A stretch of DNA of 64,000 nt from Flavihumibacter profundi (GTDB lineage: Bacteria > Bacteroidota > Bacteroidia > Chitinophagales > Chitinophagaceae): contig NZ_JAIQXE010000001.1 of the NCBI RefSeq assembly GCF_020076305.1, forward strand, positions 806,001-870,000, written 5' to 3'. The notes under the pieces were generated by a model. It had not been told where the DNA came from. It saw nothing but the letters and a program-made list of their open reading frames with translations, and searched no databases. A program made the position numbers and the translations under genes. Below, in pieces: positions 36,112 through 45,232 of the stretch; position 1 is the first letter of the stretch, and the number at the start of each line of letters is the position of its first letter.

Positions 36112-37089
36112 TTATGGGGCTGATAAATTATTTACCCTTATAACTCTGGTTTGAAAGGCAATTCCATCTCGGCTATCAGGCACTAATACAGTTAAAGACT
36201 GGTTGGCTTCAATTGTATTAATTCTAATGTTTTCAGTATGAGAAATAGTTTTGTTTTTGTTGAGGTAATCAATGGCAATTACGATATTCTTGAGGGGATT
36301 ATTACTGGTGTTTTTAACAATTAACTGAAGGTTGTATACCCCCCCAAAAAATCCAACTTTAAAATTCCCGGGAATAACTTCCACATATCTTTTATAAGCT
36401 GCAAAATTTAGAACAGCATTGGGCTGAAGGCGGACTATATCATCATTTTTAATTTCGTCGGTTACTCCGGCAGATGGATTGATGAGTTTTTCAGGAGATT
36501 CAGCTTGCTGGTCTGGTTTAATAACTTTTGGTTTTATCCACGATTTTTGTGAGGTTCCAAAATAAATACCTCCAGCCAAGACCACAAGGAATGCTCCTGC
36601 TATCAAAAACCGGTTCCTGGAGCGGTTTGGAAGGGCATCATGAATGGATATATCTCTGTCTTCCCTTTGTGAGATTTCAGTTTTTTCCGGCAATTTGGGA
36701 ACGGACTGGACAATTGGTTGGACAACTGGTTGAATAATAGGTTGAACAATTGGCTGAACTATGGTTGCGACCTCGGGTTTCTTGGTCATTTGTGGTAAAA
36801 TAACCGAAACATATCTCCTTTGGTTGTTTTTTTTGACAGTGGCTGATTTTACAGCAGTGGGCTGGGCAACCTGTTTTGCCAAAGCGGGGGTATGAAATTG
36901 AACGTAAAAGTCTTCCGTAGCCTGTGGTGCATGCGCTTTCAGTTCCTCAAACTCTGAAGGATACCGCCAGGAAGAACTCTTTCCTTCCGCCCAAACCAGG
37001 TCATATGCCTTTAAACCCAGATCAATAAGATCCTGCCAGGTATATGGTCCAGTTTCCCTGTTGTTGCGCAACAACCTGTACTGTTGCAT
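36112..37089 (-). CDS. GYF_2 (DUF4339)-domain membrane protein
   Basis: The 325-residue product starts MQQYRLLRNNRETGPYTWQD with a GYF_2 domain at 1-58 (LVWAEGKSSSWRYPSEFEEL). A low-complexity VQP repeat follows at about 108-130, then one transmembrane helix at about 164-184 (RNRFLIAGAFLVVLAGGIYF) and an extracytoplasmic beta domain (FKVGFFGGVYNLQLIVKNTS) at about 225-325. GYF domains bind proline-rich peptides, so a cytosolic peptide-binding sensor joined to a periplasmic domain is plausible. An in-frame start further upstream would give an atypical 61-residue extension and is not favoured. Its upstream region faces gyrA. Confidence 0.78.
   Translation of the reverse strand: MQQYRLLRNNRETGPYTWQDLIDLGLKAYDLVWAEGKSSSWRYPSEFEELKAHAPQATEDFYVQFHTPALAKQVAQPTAVKSATVKKNNQRRYVSVILPQMTKKPEVATIVQPIVQPIIQPVVQPIVQSVPKLPEKTEISQREDRDISIHDALPNRSRNRFLIAGAFLVVLAGGIYFGTSQKSWIKPKVIKPDQQAESPEKLINPSAGVTDEIKNDDIVRLQPNAVLNFAAYKRYVEVIPGNFKVGFFGGVYNLQLIVKNTSNNPLKNIVIAIDYLNKNKTISHTENIRINTIEANQSLTVLVPDSRDGIAFQTRVIRVNNLSAP
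36704..36768 (-). repeat. 12-bp tandem repeat encoding (V/I)VQP units
   Basis: Five consecutive 12-bp units inside the GYF-domain gene encode IVQP, IVQP, IIQP, VVQP and IVQS. The repeat is imperfect at DNA level and lies in the linker between the GYF domain and the membrane helix. Confidence 0.75.
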
Positions 37090-37301
37090 GATCCGTCCGT
37101 TTTGTGGTGAATAATCCGGTAAGCCCAAATAATAATTCAACCCTAAATGTACAAAAAGGATGGTGAATACTGGTGGAAAAAATGGCTTAAAAAGACCCGA
37201 TTTGTTAAGGTTTTGAGTGCTAAAAAGGGTAGATTTGCCCACCTTGAAAAAGGCATTATTTCGAATAAACAAAAACTATTGAGACGGTTAACTTTTAAAG
37301 C

Positions 37302-39899
37302 ATGGAAGAAAATCTGACGCCGCTGGAAACAAACGATAACAACCGCATCATTCAGATCAATATTGAAGAGCAAATGAAGACAGCTTACATCGATTATTCG
37401 ATGTCGGTGATTGTTGGCCGTGCTCTGCCGGATGTTAGGGATGGGCTAAAGCCTGTTCATCGCAGGGTCTTGTATGCGATGAATGACCTTGGGATCACTT
37501 CAAATAAGCCATATAAAAAGTCGGCCAGGGTTGTGGGGGAAGTATTGGGTAAATATCACCCGCACGGTGATGCATCGGTGTATTTTACAATGGTTAGGAT
37601 GGCCCAGGAGTGGAGTATGCGCCATACCATGATCGATGGGCAGGGTAACTTTGGCAGCCAGGACGGTGACGGACCGGCAGCAATGCGATATACAGAGGTT
37701 CGACTGCAAAAATTTGCGGAAGCGATGCTCGAGGATATCGAAAAAGATACTGTTGATTTCCAACTCAACTTTGACGATTCACTGGAAGAGCCTACTGTGC
37801 TTCCAACAAGGGTCCCTCAATTGCTGGTGAATGGTTCTACAGGTATTGCTGTGGGTATGGCCACCAATATGCTGCCCCATAACCTCGGCGAAGTAATTGA
37901 TGGTTGTATTGCATACATTGATTACCGTGATATTAGTGCTGAAGACCTTATTAAATATGTAAAAGCCCCGGATTTCCCTACCGGCGGAACTATTTGGGGG
38001 ATGGATGGTGTTCGTCAAGGTCTTACTACCGGACACGGAAGGGTTGTATTGCGTGGCAAAATGCATATAGATACAAAACCCAGCGGACGCGAACAGATTA
38101 TTATTACTGAAACACCTTACCAGGTTAACAGGGATACTCTTTGTGATAAAATAGGTCAGTTAGTAATTGCAAAAACAATTGAGGGAATCGCACACGTTAA
38201 CAACGAATCTAACCAGAAAGAAGGAACACGTATTGTTATTGACCTGAAACGCGATGCTGTTGCTAACGTGGTGATGAATCAATTGTACAAATTCACAGAA
38301 TTACAGACTTCTTTTGGTATAAATAACGTTGCCCTTGTAAAAGGCAGGCCACGTACCCTGAACCTTCGCGACCTGATCCATGAATTTGTAGAATTCAGGC
38401 ACGAAGTTGTTGTTCGACGTACAAAATATGAGTTGAAAGAAGCGCAGAAACGTGCGCATTTGTTGCAGGGATACCTGATAGCACTTGATCACCTTGATGA
38501 AGTGATTGCCATGATCAGGAGTTCGTCAACACCCGATATAGCCAAGGAAAACCTGGTGAATGCAGGTTGGGGCCTTGATGAAATTCAGGCAAAAGCTATC
38601 CTGGAAATGCGGTTACAAAGGCTTACTGGCATGGAAAGGGAAAAAATCAGGGAAGAATATGACTCCCTGATGAAGCTAATAGCTCACCTGCAGGAATTAC
38701 TGGGTAATGAAGGAATGCGGTATGAAGTGATCAAGAAGGAATTAGTGGAAGTAAAAGAAAAATTTGCAACTCCAAGGAAATCGGAAATCACTTATCTCGC
38801 AGATGAAATGAATATACTTGATTTCATTGCCGAAGAAGATGTTGTGATTACTATTTCTCATCTGGGTTATATTAAAAGGACATCAGCAACTGAATACCGG
38901 TCGCAGCGAAGGGGAGGACGGGGTGCACAGGGAGGCAGGACGAGGGATGAAGATTTCCTTGAGCATATTTTTGTCGCTTCCACCCACCATACCATGATTT
39001 TCTTTACCGAAAAAGGCCGTTGTTACTGGCTTAAAGTGTATGAAATTCCTGAAGGTGAAAAAAACAGCAAGGGAAGGGCAATCCAAAACCTGATGCAATT
39101 GCCACCTGATGACAAGGTTCGTGCAATTATTGACGTATCTAACCTTGATGATAAGGAATTTGTAAAATCACATTATATTGTTCTTTGTACTAAAAAGGGC
39201 ATCATTAAAAAAACATTGCTGGAAGATTTTAGCCGGCCCCGTCAAACAGGTGTAAACGCTATCACTATCGTTGAAGGCGATCAACTGTTAGATGCCCGGA
39301 TGACAGATGGTAGTTCCGAAATTATGATGGCTGTAAAAAGTGGCCGCGCCATACGGTTCCCCGAAGATAAAGTCCGCCCAACCGGCAGGGGCGCTATAGG
39401 AGTCGCTGGTATTGAAGTTGATGGAGAACTTGATGAAGTAATTGGCATGATATGTGTCAAAAAGGACGAAACTGATAAAACTGTTTTAGTTGTCAGTGAA
39501 AAAGGATTTGGAAAGCGGACCCAGATTGATGAATACAGGATTACTAATCGTGGAGGTAAGGGAGTTAAGACGATTAGCGTTACGGAGAAAACAGGGCCAC
39601 TGGTCGGAATACTGGATGTAAAGGAAAGCCAGGACCTGATGATCACCTGTAAAAGTGGCTTGACTATTCGTACAGCTATCAGTAATATTCGGGAAGCTGG
39701 CAGGGCTACTCAGGGAGTAAAACTGATTAGTTTACAGGGCAATGATGAAATTGCAGCAATTACTAAAATTGACGAGGTGGAAGTGGAAAACCAGCCCATT
39801 GATAGTGAAGATATTGTGAATGGCGAAGAAATTCCCAATGCAGACACAACCAATAAATCGGAAAATACATCTGACGGACAATCAACCCCCGTGGAGTAA
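37302..39899 (+). CDS. gyrA: DNA gyrase subunit A
   Basis: The 865-residue type II topoisomerase subunit cuts and rejoins DNA during supercoiling. It shows YIDYSMSVIVGRALPDVRDG, catalytic Tyr130 in PAAMRYTEVR, the coiled-coil tower, and a six-bladed C-terminal domain. That domain carries the GyrA box QRRGGRGAQGG, which distinguishes it from ParC. The quinolone region is HPHGDASVYFTMVRMAQ, with Ala91 and Phe95 where E. coli has Ser83 and Asp87. An acidic tail (about 820-865) ends the protein. Confidence 0.97.
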   Translation: MEENLTPLETNDNNRIIQINIEEQMKTAYIDYSMSVIVGRALPDVRDGLKPVHRRVLYAMNDLGITSNKPYKKSARVVGEVLGKYHPHGDASVYFTMVRMAQEWSMRHTMIDGQGNFGSQDGDGPAAMRYTEVRLQKFAEAMLEDIEKDTVDFQLNFDDSLEEPTVLPTRVPQLLVNGSTGIAVGMATNMLPHNLGEVIDGCIAYIDYRDISAEDLIKYVKAPDFPTGGTIWGMDGVRQGLTTGHGRVVLRGKMHIDTKPSGREQIIITETPYQVNRDTLCDKIGQLVIAKTIEGIAHVNNESNQKEGTRIVIDLKRDAVANVVMNQLYKFTELQTSFGINNVALVKGRPRTLNLRDLIHEFVEFRHEVVVRRTKYELKEAQKRAHLLQGYLIALDHLDEVIAMIRSSSTPDIAKENLVNAGWGLDEIQAKAILEMRLQRLTGMEREKIREEYDSLMKLIAHLQELLGNEGMRYEVIKKELVEVKEKFATPRKSEITYLADEMNILDFIAEEDVVITISHLGYIKRTSATEYRSQRRGGRGAQGGRTRDEDFLEHIFVASTHHTMIFFTEKGRCYWLKVYEIPEGEKNSKGRAIQNLMQLPPDDKVRAIIDVSNLDDKEFVKSHYIVLCTKKGIIKKTLLEDFSRPRQTGVNAITIVEGDQLLDARMTDGSSEIMMAVKSGRAIRFPEDKVRPTGRGAIGVAGIEVDGELDEVIGMICVKKDETDKTVLVVSEKGFGKRTQIDEYRITNRGGKGVKTISVTEKTGPLVGILDVKESQDLMITCKSGLTIRTAISNIREAGRATQGVKLISLQGNDEIAAITKIDEVEVENQPIDSEDIVNGEEIPNADTTNKSENTSDGQSTPVE

Positions 39900-39929
39900 T
39901 ATCAAAACCTACAAACAAAAATAAGACTG

Positions 39930-41213
39930 ATGAAAAAGTGCTTTCTTACAACGATGCTGGCATTTACCTTATTAGCCTCTTTTGCCCAAAGCCTCGATAA
40001 GGCGAAGGATTACTTAAAATCCAAAAAACTGGCAGAAGCAAAAACCCAGATTGACCAATACCTGGCCACTGAGAAAAATGCAAAGAGCATAGAAGGTTGG
40101 TATACTAAAGCAAAAATATATTCTGAAATTGCGCAGGACCCGGCATTGGCAGCAGGCACACCTGATGCAAGGTGGACGGCTTTTGAAGCACTTAAACAGT
40201 ATGTTGTGCTTGACGAGAAAGGTCAGTTAGTTTTAATGCAACTGGATAATTATAAACCAGTTATGGATATTTACCAGGGATATTTTAAAGTGGGTGCAGA
40301 TAATTATAATGCGAATCGATTTGAGCCTGCATTTGATAATTTCAAGAAATGCCTTACTGTAAGTGAGTACATGATTTCTAAGAAATGGAGTAATATCACT
40401 TTGGATACTACCGTAGTACTTTATGCAGGGATAAGTGCTGAAAAAGCCAACAAAAAAGACGATGCTGCAATATATTATGCCAAACTTGCCGAAGCAAAAG
40501 TGAATGGCGAGGGAATGGTGGAAATTTACAAATGGCTGGTTGATTACAATTATAACACTAAAAAAGATGCTGCAACAGCAAGTAAATACCTTGCCCTGGG
40601 AAAAGAAGTTTTTCCAAAAGATCCATTCTGGTCAGCCTATGAGTTAGATATGGCCAGAGAAAAAGGCGATAAACCCGCATTATATAAATTGTATGAATCA
40701 GTCCTGGCTGAAGACCCTGCTAATACACCCATCCGGTATAATTATGCTGTTGAAATGTATCAGGATGCCTACAAACCAGACCTGGCCCAAAGACCACCCA
40801 ATTCAGTTGAACTGATTGCTAAATCAGAAGAAAACCTAAAAAGGGTTATTGGTGAAAAACCTGATTATGCTGCAGCTTACCTGGTACTTGGACAAATCCA
40901 ATATAACCAGGGGGTTGATTTTAACAACCAGAATAAAGCAATCCGTCCGCCTCAGGGAGGCAAACTAAAGCCCGAAGAACTGAAGAAAAAAGATGAGTTA
41001 CGTGGGTTAATTACTCAGAAATTTGATGCTGCAGTTCCTTATCTGGAAAAAGTTGATGAGATTCTTGGAGGAAAGGGAAAATTGAAAATGGACGAAAAAG
41101 GTTACCTGAAAGATGCCTATGATTTGTTGATCACTATTTACGATAATAAAGGCAATAAAGATAAATTAAAGGTCTACGAAGACAAATTCAATAATGTAGA
41201 TAAAATTCACTAG
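39930..41213 (+). CDS. secreted TPR-rich protein
   Basis: The 427-residue product has a signal peptide (MKKCFLTTMLAFTLLASFAQ) and helical repeats of TPR type: DKAKDYLKSKKLAEAKTQID, FEPAFDNFKKCLTVSEYMI, LYKLYESVLAEDPANTPIRY and a lysine-rich C terminus (KDAYDLLITIYDNKGNKDKL). Such proteins usually scaffold periplasmic or outer-membrane assemblies. It begins 30 bp after gyrA, with a terminator following. The specific partner is unknown. Confidence 0.82.
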   Translation: MKKCFLTTMLAFTLLASFAQSLDKAKDYLKSKKLAEAKTQIDQYLATEKNAKSIEGWYTKAKIYSEIAQDPALAAGTPDARWTAFEALKQYVVLDEKGQLVLMQLDNYKPVMDIYQGYFKVGADNYNANRFEPAFDNFKKCLTVSEYMISKKWSNITLDTTVVLYAGISAEKANKKDDAAIYYAKLAEAKVNGEGMVEIYKWLVDYNYNTKKDAATASKYLALGKEVFPKDPFWSAYELDMAREKGDKPALYKLYESVLAEDPANTPIRYNYAVEMYQDAYKPDLAQRPPNSVELIAKSEENLKRVIGEKPDYAAAYLVLGQIQYNQGVDFNNQNKAIRPPQGGKLKPEELKKKDELRGLITQKFDAAVPYLEKVDEILGGKGKLKMDEKGYLKDAYDLLITIYDNKGNKDKLKVYEDKFNNVDKIH

Positions 41214-41228
41214 TTTATACAGCATCTT

Positions 41229-41262
41229 AAAAGAGCCACTTCATTTATGAGGTTGCTCTTTT
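41229..41262. terminator. bidirectional terminator between the TPR gene and ndh
   Basis: AAAAGAGC and GCTCTTTT form the stem base, extended by ACTTC/GAGGT after one mismatch, around an ATTTAT loop. It sits between converging genes. Confidence 0.8.
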
Positions 41263-41311
41263 AGTTTCCGAATGTCTTATAATTTATATTATGTTAAATA
41301 GTATCTTTATG

Positions 41312-42592
41312 TTATAATCTACCTGCGGAAGTTTTTCCTCTGGTAAATTCACTAAAAATCAGGCGAAGTGATTGGTCATAAGTCAGGTAATTGTAAAGCC
41401 AGTTCAGGAAAACGAAGAGACGGTTTTTTACCCCAAGAATTAGCATTAAGTGAAGTGTCATCCAAATGAGCCAGGCAGGAAATCCTCCAAAATGAAACTT
41501 AGGTTTAGGTATGTCTACAACTGCAAGGTTTCTGCCAACGGTTGCCATAGATCCCCGGTCATTAAAATTAAAAGCCTGCAAACCTGACTCTTTCCTTAAT
41601 TGTTTTTTTAAATTCTTAGCAAGGTTTTTTGCTTGTTGCAAGGCAACCGATGCTACCTGCGGATGGCCATTAGGATAATTGGCTGAAGGCATAGCGGCTA
41701 TATCACCTATTGCATAAATATGGTCCATGTACTTTACTTGGTTAAATAAATCGACCTCAAGTCGGTTACCTTTTTTGAATGAAAGTGATTCAAAGCCACC
41801 GGGTATATTCCCTTTTATACCAGCAGCCCAAATAACAGTTGCAGAAGGAATTATATTTCCATCTAATAATTTCAGGTTCAATCCATTATATGAATTTACC
41901 TGTGTATTAAGCTTAACTATAACACCCAATTTTTCCAGGTATTTTTTTGCCTGGGAAGAACTTTTTGCACTCATGGATCCAAGAACTTTACCTGATCCTT
42001 CAAGCAGGAAAATCGACATTTTACTAAAATCAAGCTCGGGATAGTCTTTAGGTAAAACAAACAATTTCATTTCTGCAATTGCACCGGATATTTCGACACC
42101 AGTTGGTCCACCCCCAACAACGATAATATTCATCAACCGGCTTAATTCCAGTTCATCAGCTGAAGTTACAGCCCGTTCCAGGTTCTCCATAAGGCAGTGG
42201 CGAATTTGCAGGGCTTCAACAGTTGATTTCATGGGAAAAGCATTCTGCTCTAATTCTGCATTACCGAAAAAATTAGTGCCAGCACCTGTCGCTAGCACTA
42301 AAATATCATACTCAATGTCTCCAGAATCAGTAACTACTCTTTTTGCAGAAGTGTCAATCCGTTTTATTTCTGCCATCCGGATCCGCACATTCTTGCTTTT
42401 TTGAAAGATTTTTCTAAGCGGGAATGAAATATTACTGGCATCCAGACCTGCTGTAGCCACCTGGTAAAACAAAGGCTGGAATTGGTGATAATTAAACCGG
42501 TCAATAAGGATTATTTCAAAACCTTTTTTATTGTTTAAAAGCCTGGCCAGTTTTAGTCCCCCAAACCCACCACCAGCTATTACCAGTTTCAT
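41312..42592 (-). CDS. ndh: type II NADH:quinone oxidoreductase
   Basis: The 426-residue flavoprotein passes electrons from NADH to menaquinone without pumping protons. The FAD motif is MKLVIAGGGFGGLKLARLL, followed by FNYHQFQPLFYQVATAGLD. The NADH motif is IIVVGGGPTGVEISGAIAEM, and the second FAD motif is HIYAIGDIAAM. The C-terminal part (FPAWLIWMTLHLMLILGVKN) is the amphipathic membrane-binding segment. It lies 18 bp after serA on the same strand. Confidence 0.93.
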   Translation of the reverse strand: MKLVIAGGGFGGLKLARLLNNKKGFEIILIDRFNYHQFQPLFYQVATAGLDASNISFPLRKIFQKSKNVRIRMAEIKRIDTSAKRVVTDSGDIEYDILVLATGAGTNFFGNAELEQNAFPMKSTVEALQIRHCLMENLERAVTSADELELSRLMNIIVVGGGPTGVEISGAIAEMKLFVLPKDYPELDFSKMSIFLLEGSGKVLGSMSAKSSSQAKKYLEKLGVIVKLNTQVNSYNGLNLKLLDGNIIPSATVIWAAGIKGNIPGGFESLSFKKGNRLEVDLFNQVKYMDHIYAIGDIAAMPSANYPNGHPQVASVALQQAKNLAKNLKKQLRKESGLQAFNFNDRGSMATVGRNLAVVDIPKPKFHFGGFPAWLIWMTLHLMLILGVKNRLFVFLNWLYNYLTYDQSLRLIFSEFTRGKTSAGRL

Positions 42593-42610
42593 ACTGTTAA
42601 ATTTAATGAC

Positions 42611-43843
42611 CTAGTACAGCAACCTCACTTTAATGGTATCTTTAACATCCCTGAGCAATTTTTGGGCCTGGCTCGACAATTTTTTATCGACATCCAATAC
42701 CACATAACCAATGTCTTCGTTGGTTTTAAGGTATTGGGCCAGGATATTTATTTTGTGTTTAGAGAGTTCCGTATTAATCGCAGATAGCACACCAGGAACG
42801 TTTCTGTGAATATGCAATATCCGGTGGGTACCTTCCTGTGGCGGCAAACTTAATGATGGAACTGTATGTGAACCAAAGCTCGTACCCATTTCCAGGTACT
42901 GGTACAACTTAACACTAACATCTTCCCCAATATTCTCCTGCGCCTCTTCAGTTGAGCCACCGATATGTGGTGTTAAAATTACGTTTGGTAAACCCTGCAA
43001 CGGGGTTTGAAAGCGGTCCCCGTTCTTTTCTGGTTCCCAAGGAAAAACATCAATGGCGGCCCCATTTAACTGTCCATCCTGCAGGCTTTTTGCTAAAGCT
43101 TCAAGATCAACGACCTCACCCCTTGCATAATTCAGAAGGATGGAACCCTTCTTGAAATATTTTAAGGTGCTTTTATTAATCATGTTTTTCGTCAGGTTAG
43201 TTTCTGGAACATGTAAAGTAACAATGTCTGACTGGCTTAATACATCTTTCAGCGTTTTACCAGCTATTGCATTGCCCAATGGTAATTTGGTAAGTGTGTC
43301 GTAAAAGATCACTTTCATACCCATAGCTTCGGCAAGAACACTTACCTGTGTGCCAATATTGCCATAACCCACAATACCCAGGGTTTTTCCCCTGATCTCA
43401 AAACTTCCTTTCGCGTCTTTCATCCAAACACCCTCATGTGCTGCCTTGTTCTTATCAGGAATGCGTCTTATCAGCATAATTGCTAATCCAATAACCAGTT
43501 CGGCTACAGAACGGGTATTTGAATAGGGTGCATTAAAAACCGCCACCCCGTTCCTTGTCGCCGCCTTAAGGTCTACCTGGTTGACGCCTATACAAAAACA
43601 ACCAATAGCCTGTAATTTTGTAGCTGCGGCTAATACTTTTTCGGTTATCTGGGTCTTGGACCGGATGCCAAGCAAATGCACATCCTTGATTTCCCTGATA
43701 AGGTCTGCCTCAGAAAGTGCGCCACCAAGCTTGCGCACCGAAGCATAACCCATACGCTGAAAGTGTTTTACTGCTTTGTCGCTGATGTTTTCAAGAAATA
43801 AAATGTTGATTTTATCTTTAGGATAACTCGTTTTTGGTTCCAT
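42611..43843 (-). CDS. serA: D-3-phosphoglycerate dehydrogenase
   Basis: The 410-residue enzyme performs the first step of serine synthesis. It has the NAD motif LGIVGYGNIGTQVSVLAEAM, substrate Arg in NYARGEVVDLEAL, and catalytic His in TPHIGGSTEEAQENIG. A C-terminal ACT domain runs from about 335 to 410 (IHRNVPGVLSAINTELSKH), the serine-feedback site. Size and layout match the E. coli type (410 residues), not the long actinobacterial type. It is transcribed ahead of ndh. Confidence 0.95.
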   Translation of the reverse strand: MEPKTSYPKDKINILFLENISDKAVKHFQRMGYASVRKLGGALSEADLIREIKDVHLLGIRSKTQITEKVLAAATKLQAIGCFCIGVNQVDLKAATRNGVAVFNAPYSNTRSVAELVIGLAIMLIRRIPDKNKAAHEGVWMKDAKGSFEIRGKTLGIVGYGNIGTQVSVLAEAMGMKVIFYDTLTKLPLGNAIAGKTLKDVLSQSDIVTLHVPETNLTKNMINKSTLKYFKKGSILLNYARGEVVDLEALAKSLQDGQLNGAAIDVFPWEPEKNGDRFQTPLQGLPNVILTPHIGGSTEEAQENIGEDVSVKLYQYLEMGTSFGSHTVPSLSLPPQEGTHRILHIHRNVPGVLSAINTELSKHKINILAQYLKTNEDIGYVVLDVDKKLSSQAQKLLRDVKDTIKVRLLY

Positions 43844-43918
43844 ATCAATTACTTGCTATTTGCAAATATCCTGGATTTTAACCATAAATACAGCCAAAAA
43901 AATGCCTTAGGCATACAA

Positions 43919-43945
43919 TTTGAGAGCCATAGACCGTTATATTTG
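43919..43945 (+). promoter_or_regulatory. candidate promoter of the serine-hydrolase lipoprotein gene
   Basis: TATATTTG at 43938-43945 matches TAnnTTTG exactly. TTTG at 43919-43922 is present but 15 nt away, a little close for the -33 box. Confidence 0.4.
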
Positions 43946-43981
43946 TGTAATCCTTATCCATTTTAATCTAAATAGAATCGA

Positions 43982-45196
43982 TTGAAATACAGATTAGTAC
44001 AATTGCTGGCAATAACTACTATCCTGACCAGCTGTCGCCAAAATCCATCTGCATCACTAACTGCTAATAAAGCAAAGGGGTCTCCTATGGTGATTCAGGT
44101 TAGCCAGCATGCAGATGCTGTTACTACTGAAAAATATACTTCCGCAATCAATACATTTTTTGAAAAAAACTTTGGGAGCCGTGGTTTTAACGGAGCGTAC
44201 CTAATAGCAAAAGATGGCGAAATTATTGCTGAAAAATACACGGGTTATCGTGATCCAATATTGAAAACCAGTCAATTAGGTGAACATGATGCATTTCACC
44301 TGGCATCTGTCTCTAAGACCTTTACCGCCATGGCTGTATTGAAATTATGGCAAGATGGAAAGTTGAATCTGGATGATGACCTTTCCCTTTATTTTGATAA
44401 ATTTCCTTACCCTGGCACCACTCTTAAAATGCTTTTAAGCCACCGGAGTGGTCTGCCTAACTATACTAATTTCCTGGAAGCTTATAAATGGGACAAAAAG
44501 CAATATGTAACCAACCTGGATGTATTATCCTGCCTTTATAAATACCACCCCCCATTACAATTCCCAACTGGAACCAGGTTTACTTATTGCAATACCAATT
44601 TTGCCCTGCTTGCCCTAGTAGTTGAAAAAGTGACGGGGAAACCATTCCATAATTATCTTGAGGAGACTTTTTTTAAGCCACTCCAGATGAACGACACTTA
44701 TGTATTTAGCCAGGCTGATTATGAAAGGTCGATGCCTTCTTTTGAGTGGAATAACCGGAAATATGGCCTGGAATTTATGGACCTGGTTTATGGTGATAAA
44801 AATGTATATAGCACCGTTCGGGATATGTTGAAATGGGACCAGGCAATGTATAATGGCAAAATTTTCGCAGATTCCACTTTAATGGCCGCCTTCACAGGCT
44901 ATAGTTATGAAAAAGCCGGTCACAGGAACTACGGATTGGGCTGGCGCTTAACAGAAGTTGATAATGGAAAGAAGATTGTTTACCATAATGGCTGGTGGCA
45001 CGGAAATAATACTGTTTTCATCAGGATGCCAGAAGAAAAAGCTACGATTATCCTTTTAGGCAATAAATATAACCGCTGTATTTACAAGGCTAAACAATTG
45101 TGCGACCTTTTCGGTGACTATAAACAAAGTAATAACCTGTTTCAGGACGCCGAAACTGAAGGGGTAAATAATATGGCAACGGGCGGTTCACAGTAA
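43982..45196 (+). CDS. beta-lactamase-fold serine hydrolase lipoprotein
   Basis: The 404-residue protein starts at TTG with a lipoprotein signal (MKYRLVQLLAITTILTSC, Cys18 lipidated). The penicillin-recognising fold shows SxxK at Ser109-Lys112 (LASVSKTFTAM), YCN in FTYCNTNFALL, and HNG in VYHNGWWHGNN. These match the class C / PBP4*-like esterases and peptidases. It could act on peptidoglycan peptides or small esters; a true beta-lactamase role is not implied. The TTG is chosen because no ATG precedes the signal. Confidence 0.88.
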   Translation: MKYRLVQLLAITTILTSCRQNPSASLTANKAKGSPMVIQVSQHADAVTTEKYTSAINTFFEKNFGSRGFNGAYLIAKDGEIIAEKYTGYRDPILKTSQLGEHDAFHLASVSKTFTAMAVLKLWQDGKLNLDDDLSLYFDKFPYPGTTLKMLLSHRSGLPNYTNFLEAYKWDKKQYVTNLDVLSCLYKYHPPLQFPTGTRFTYCNTNFALLALVVEKVTGKPFHNYLEETFFKPLQMNDTYVFSQADYERSMPSFEWNNRKYGLEFMDLVYGDKNVYSTVRDMLKWDQAMYNGKIFADSTLMAAFTGYSYEKAGHRNYGLGWRLTEVDNGKKIVYHNGWWHGNNTVFIRMPEEKATIILLGNKYNRCIYKAKQLCDLFGDYKQSNNLFQDAETEGVNNMATGGSQ

Positions 45197-45232
45197 TCTT
45201 TCAACCAAACATCTTTTTTTGTACTTTCCAGT

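Noticed and set aside
36704-36768. The repeated segment as a CRISPR or mobile repeat.
   Set aside because: Units are 12 bp, contiguous, in frame and encode a VQP protein repeat.
37090-37272. A 61-residue N-terminal extension of the GYF-domain protein.
   Set aside because: GYF_2 proteins begin directly at the domain, and the extension occupies the space where the promoter facing gyrA is expected.
44306-45010. The SxxK-YCN-HNG protein as an antibiotic-resistance beta-lactamase.
   Set aside because: The motif set fits PBP4*-like esterases equally well, and nothing specific to a class C beta-lactamase is seen.
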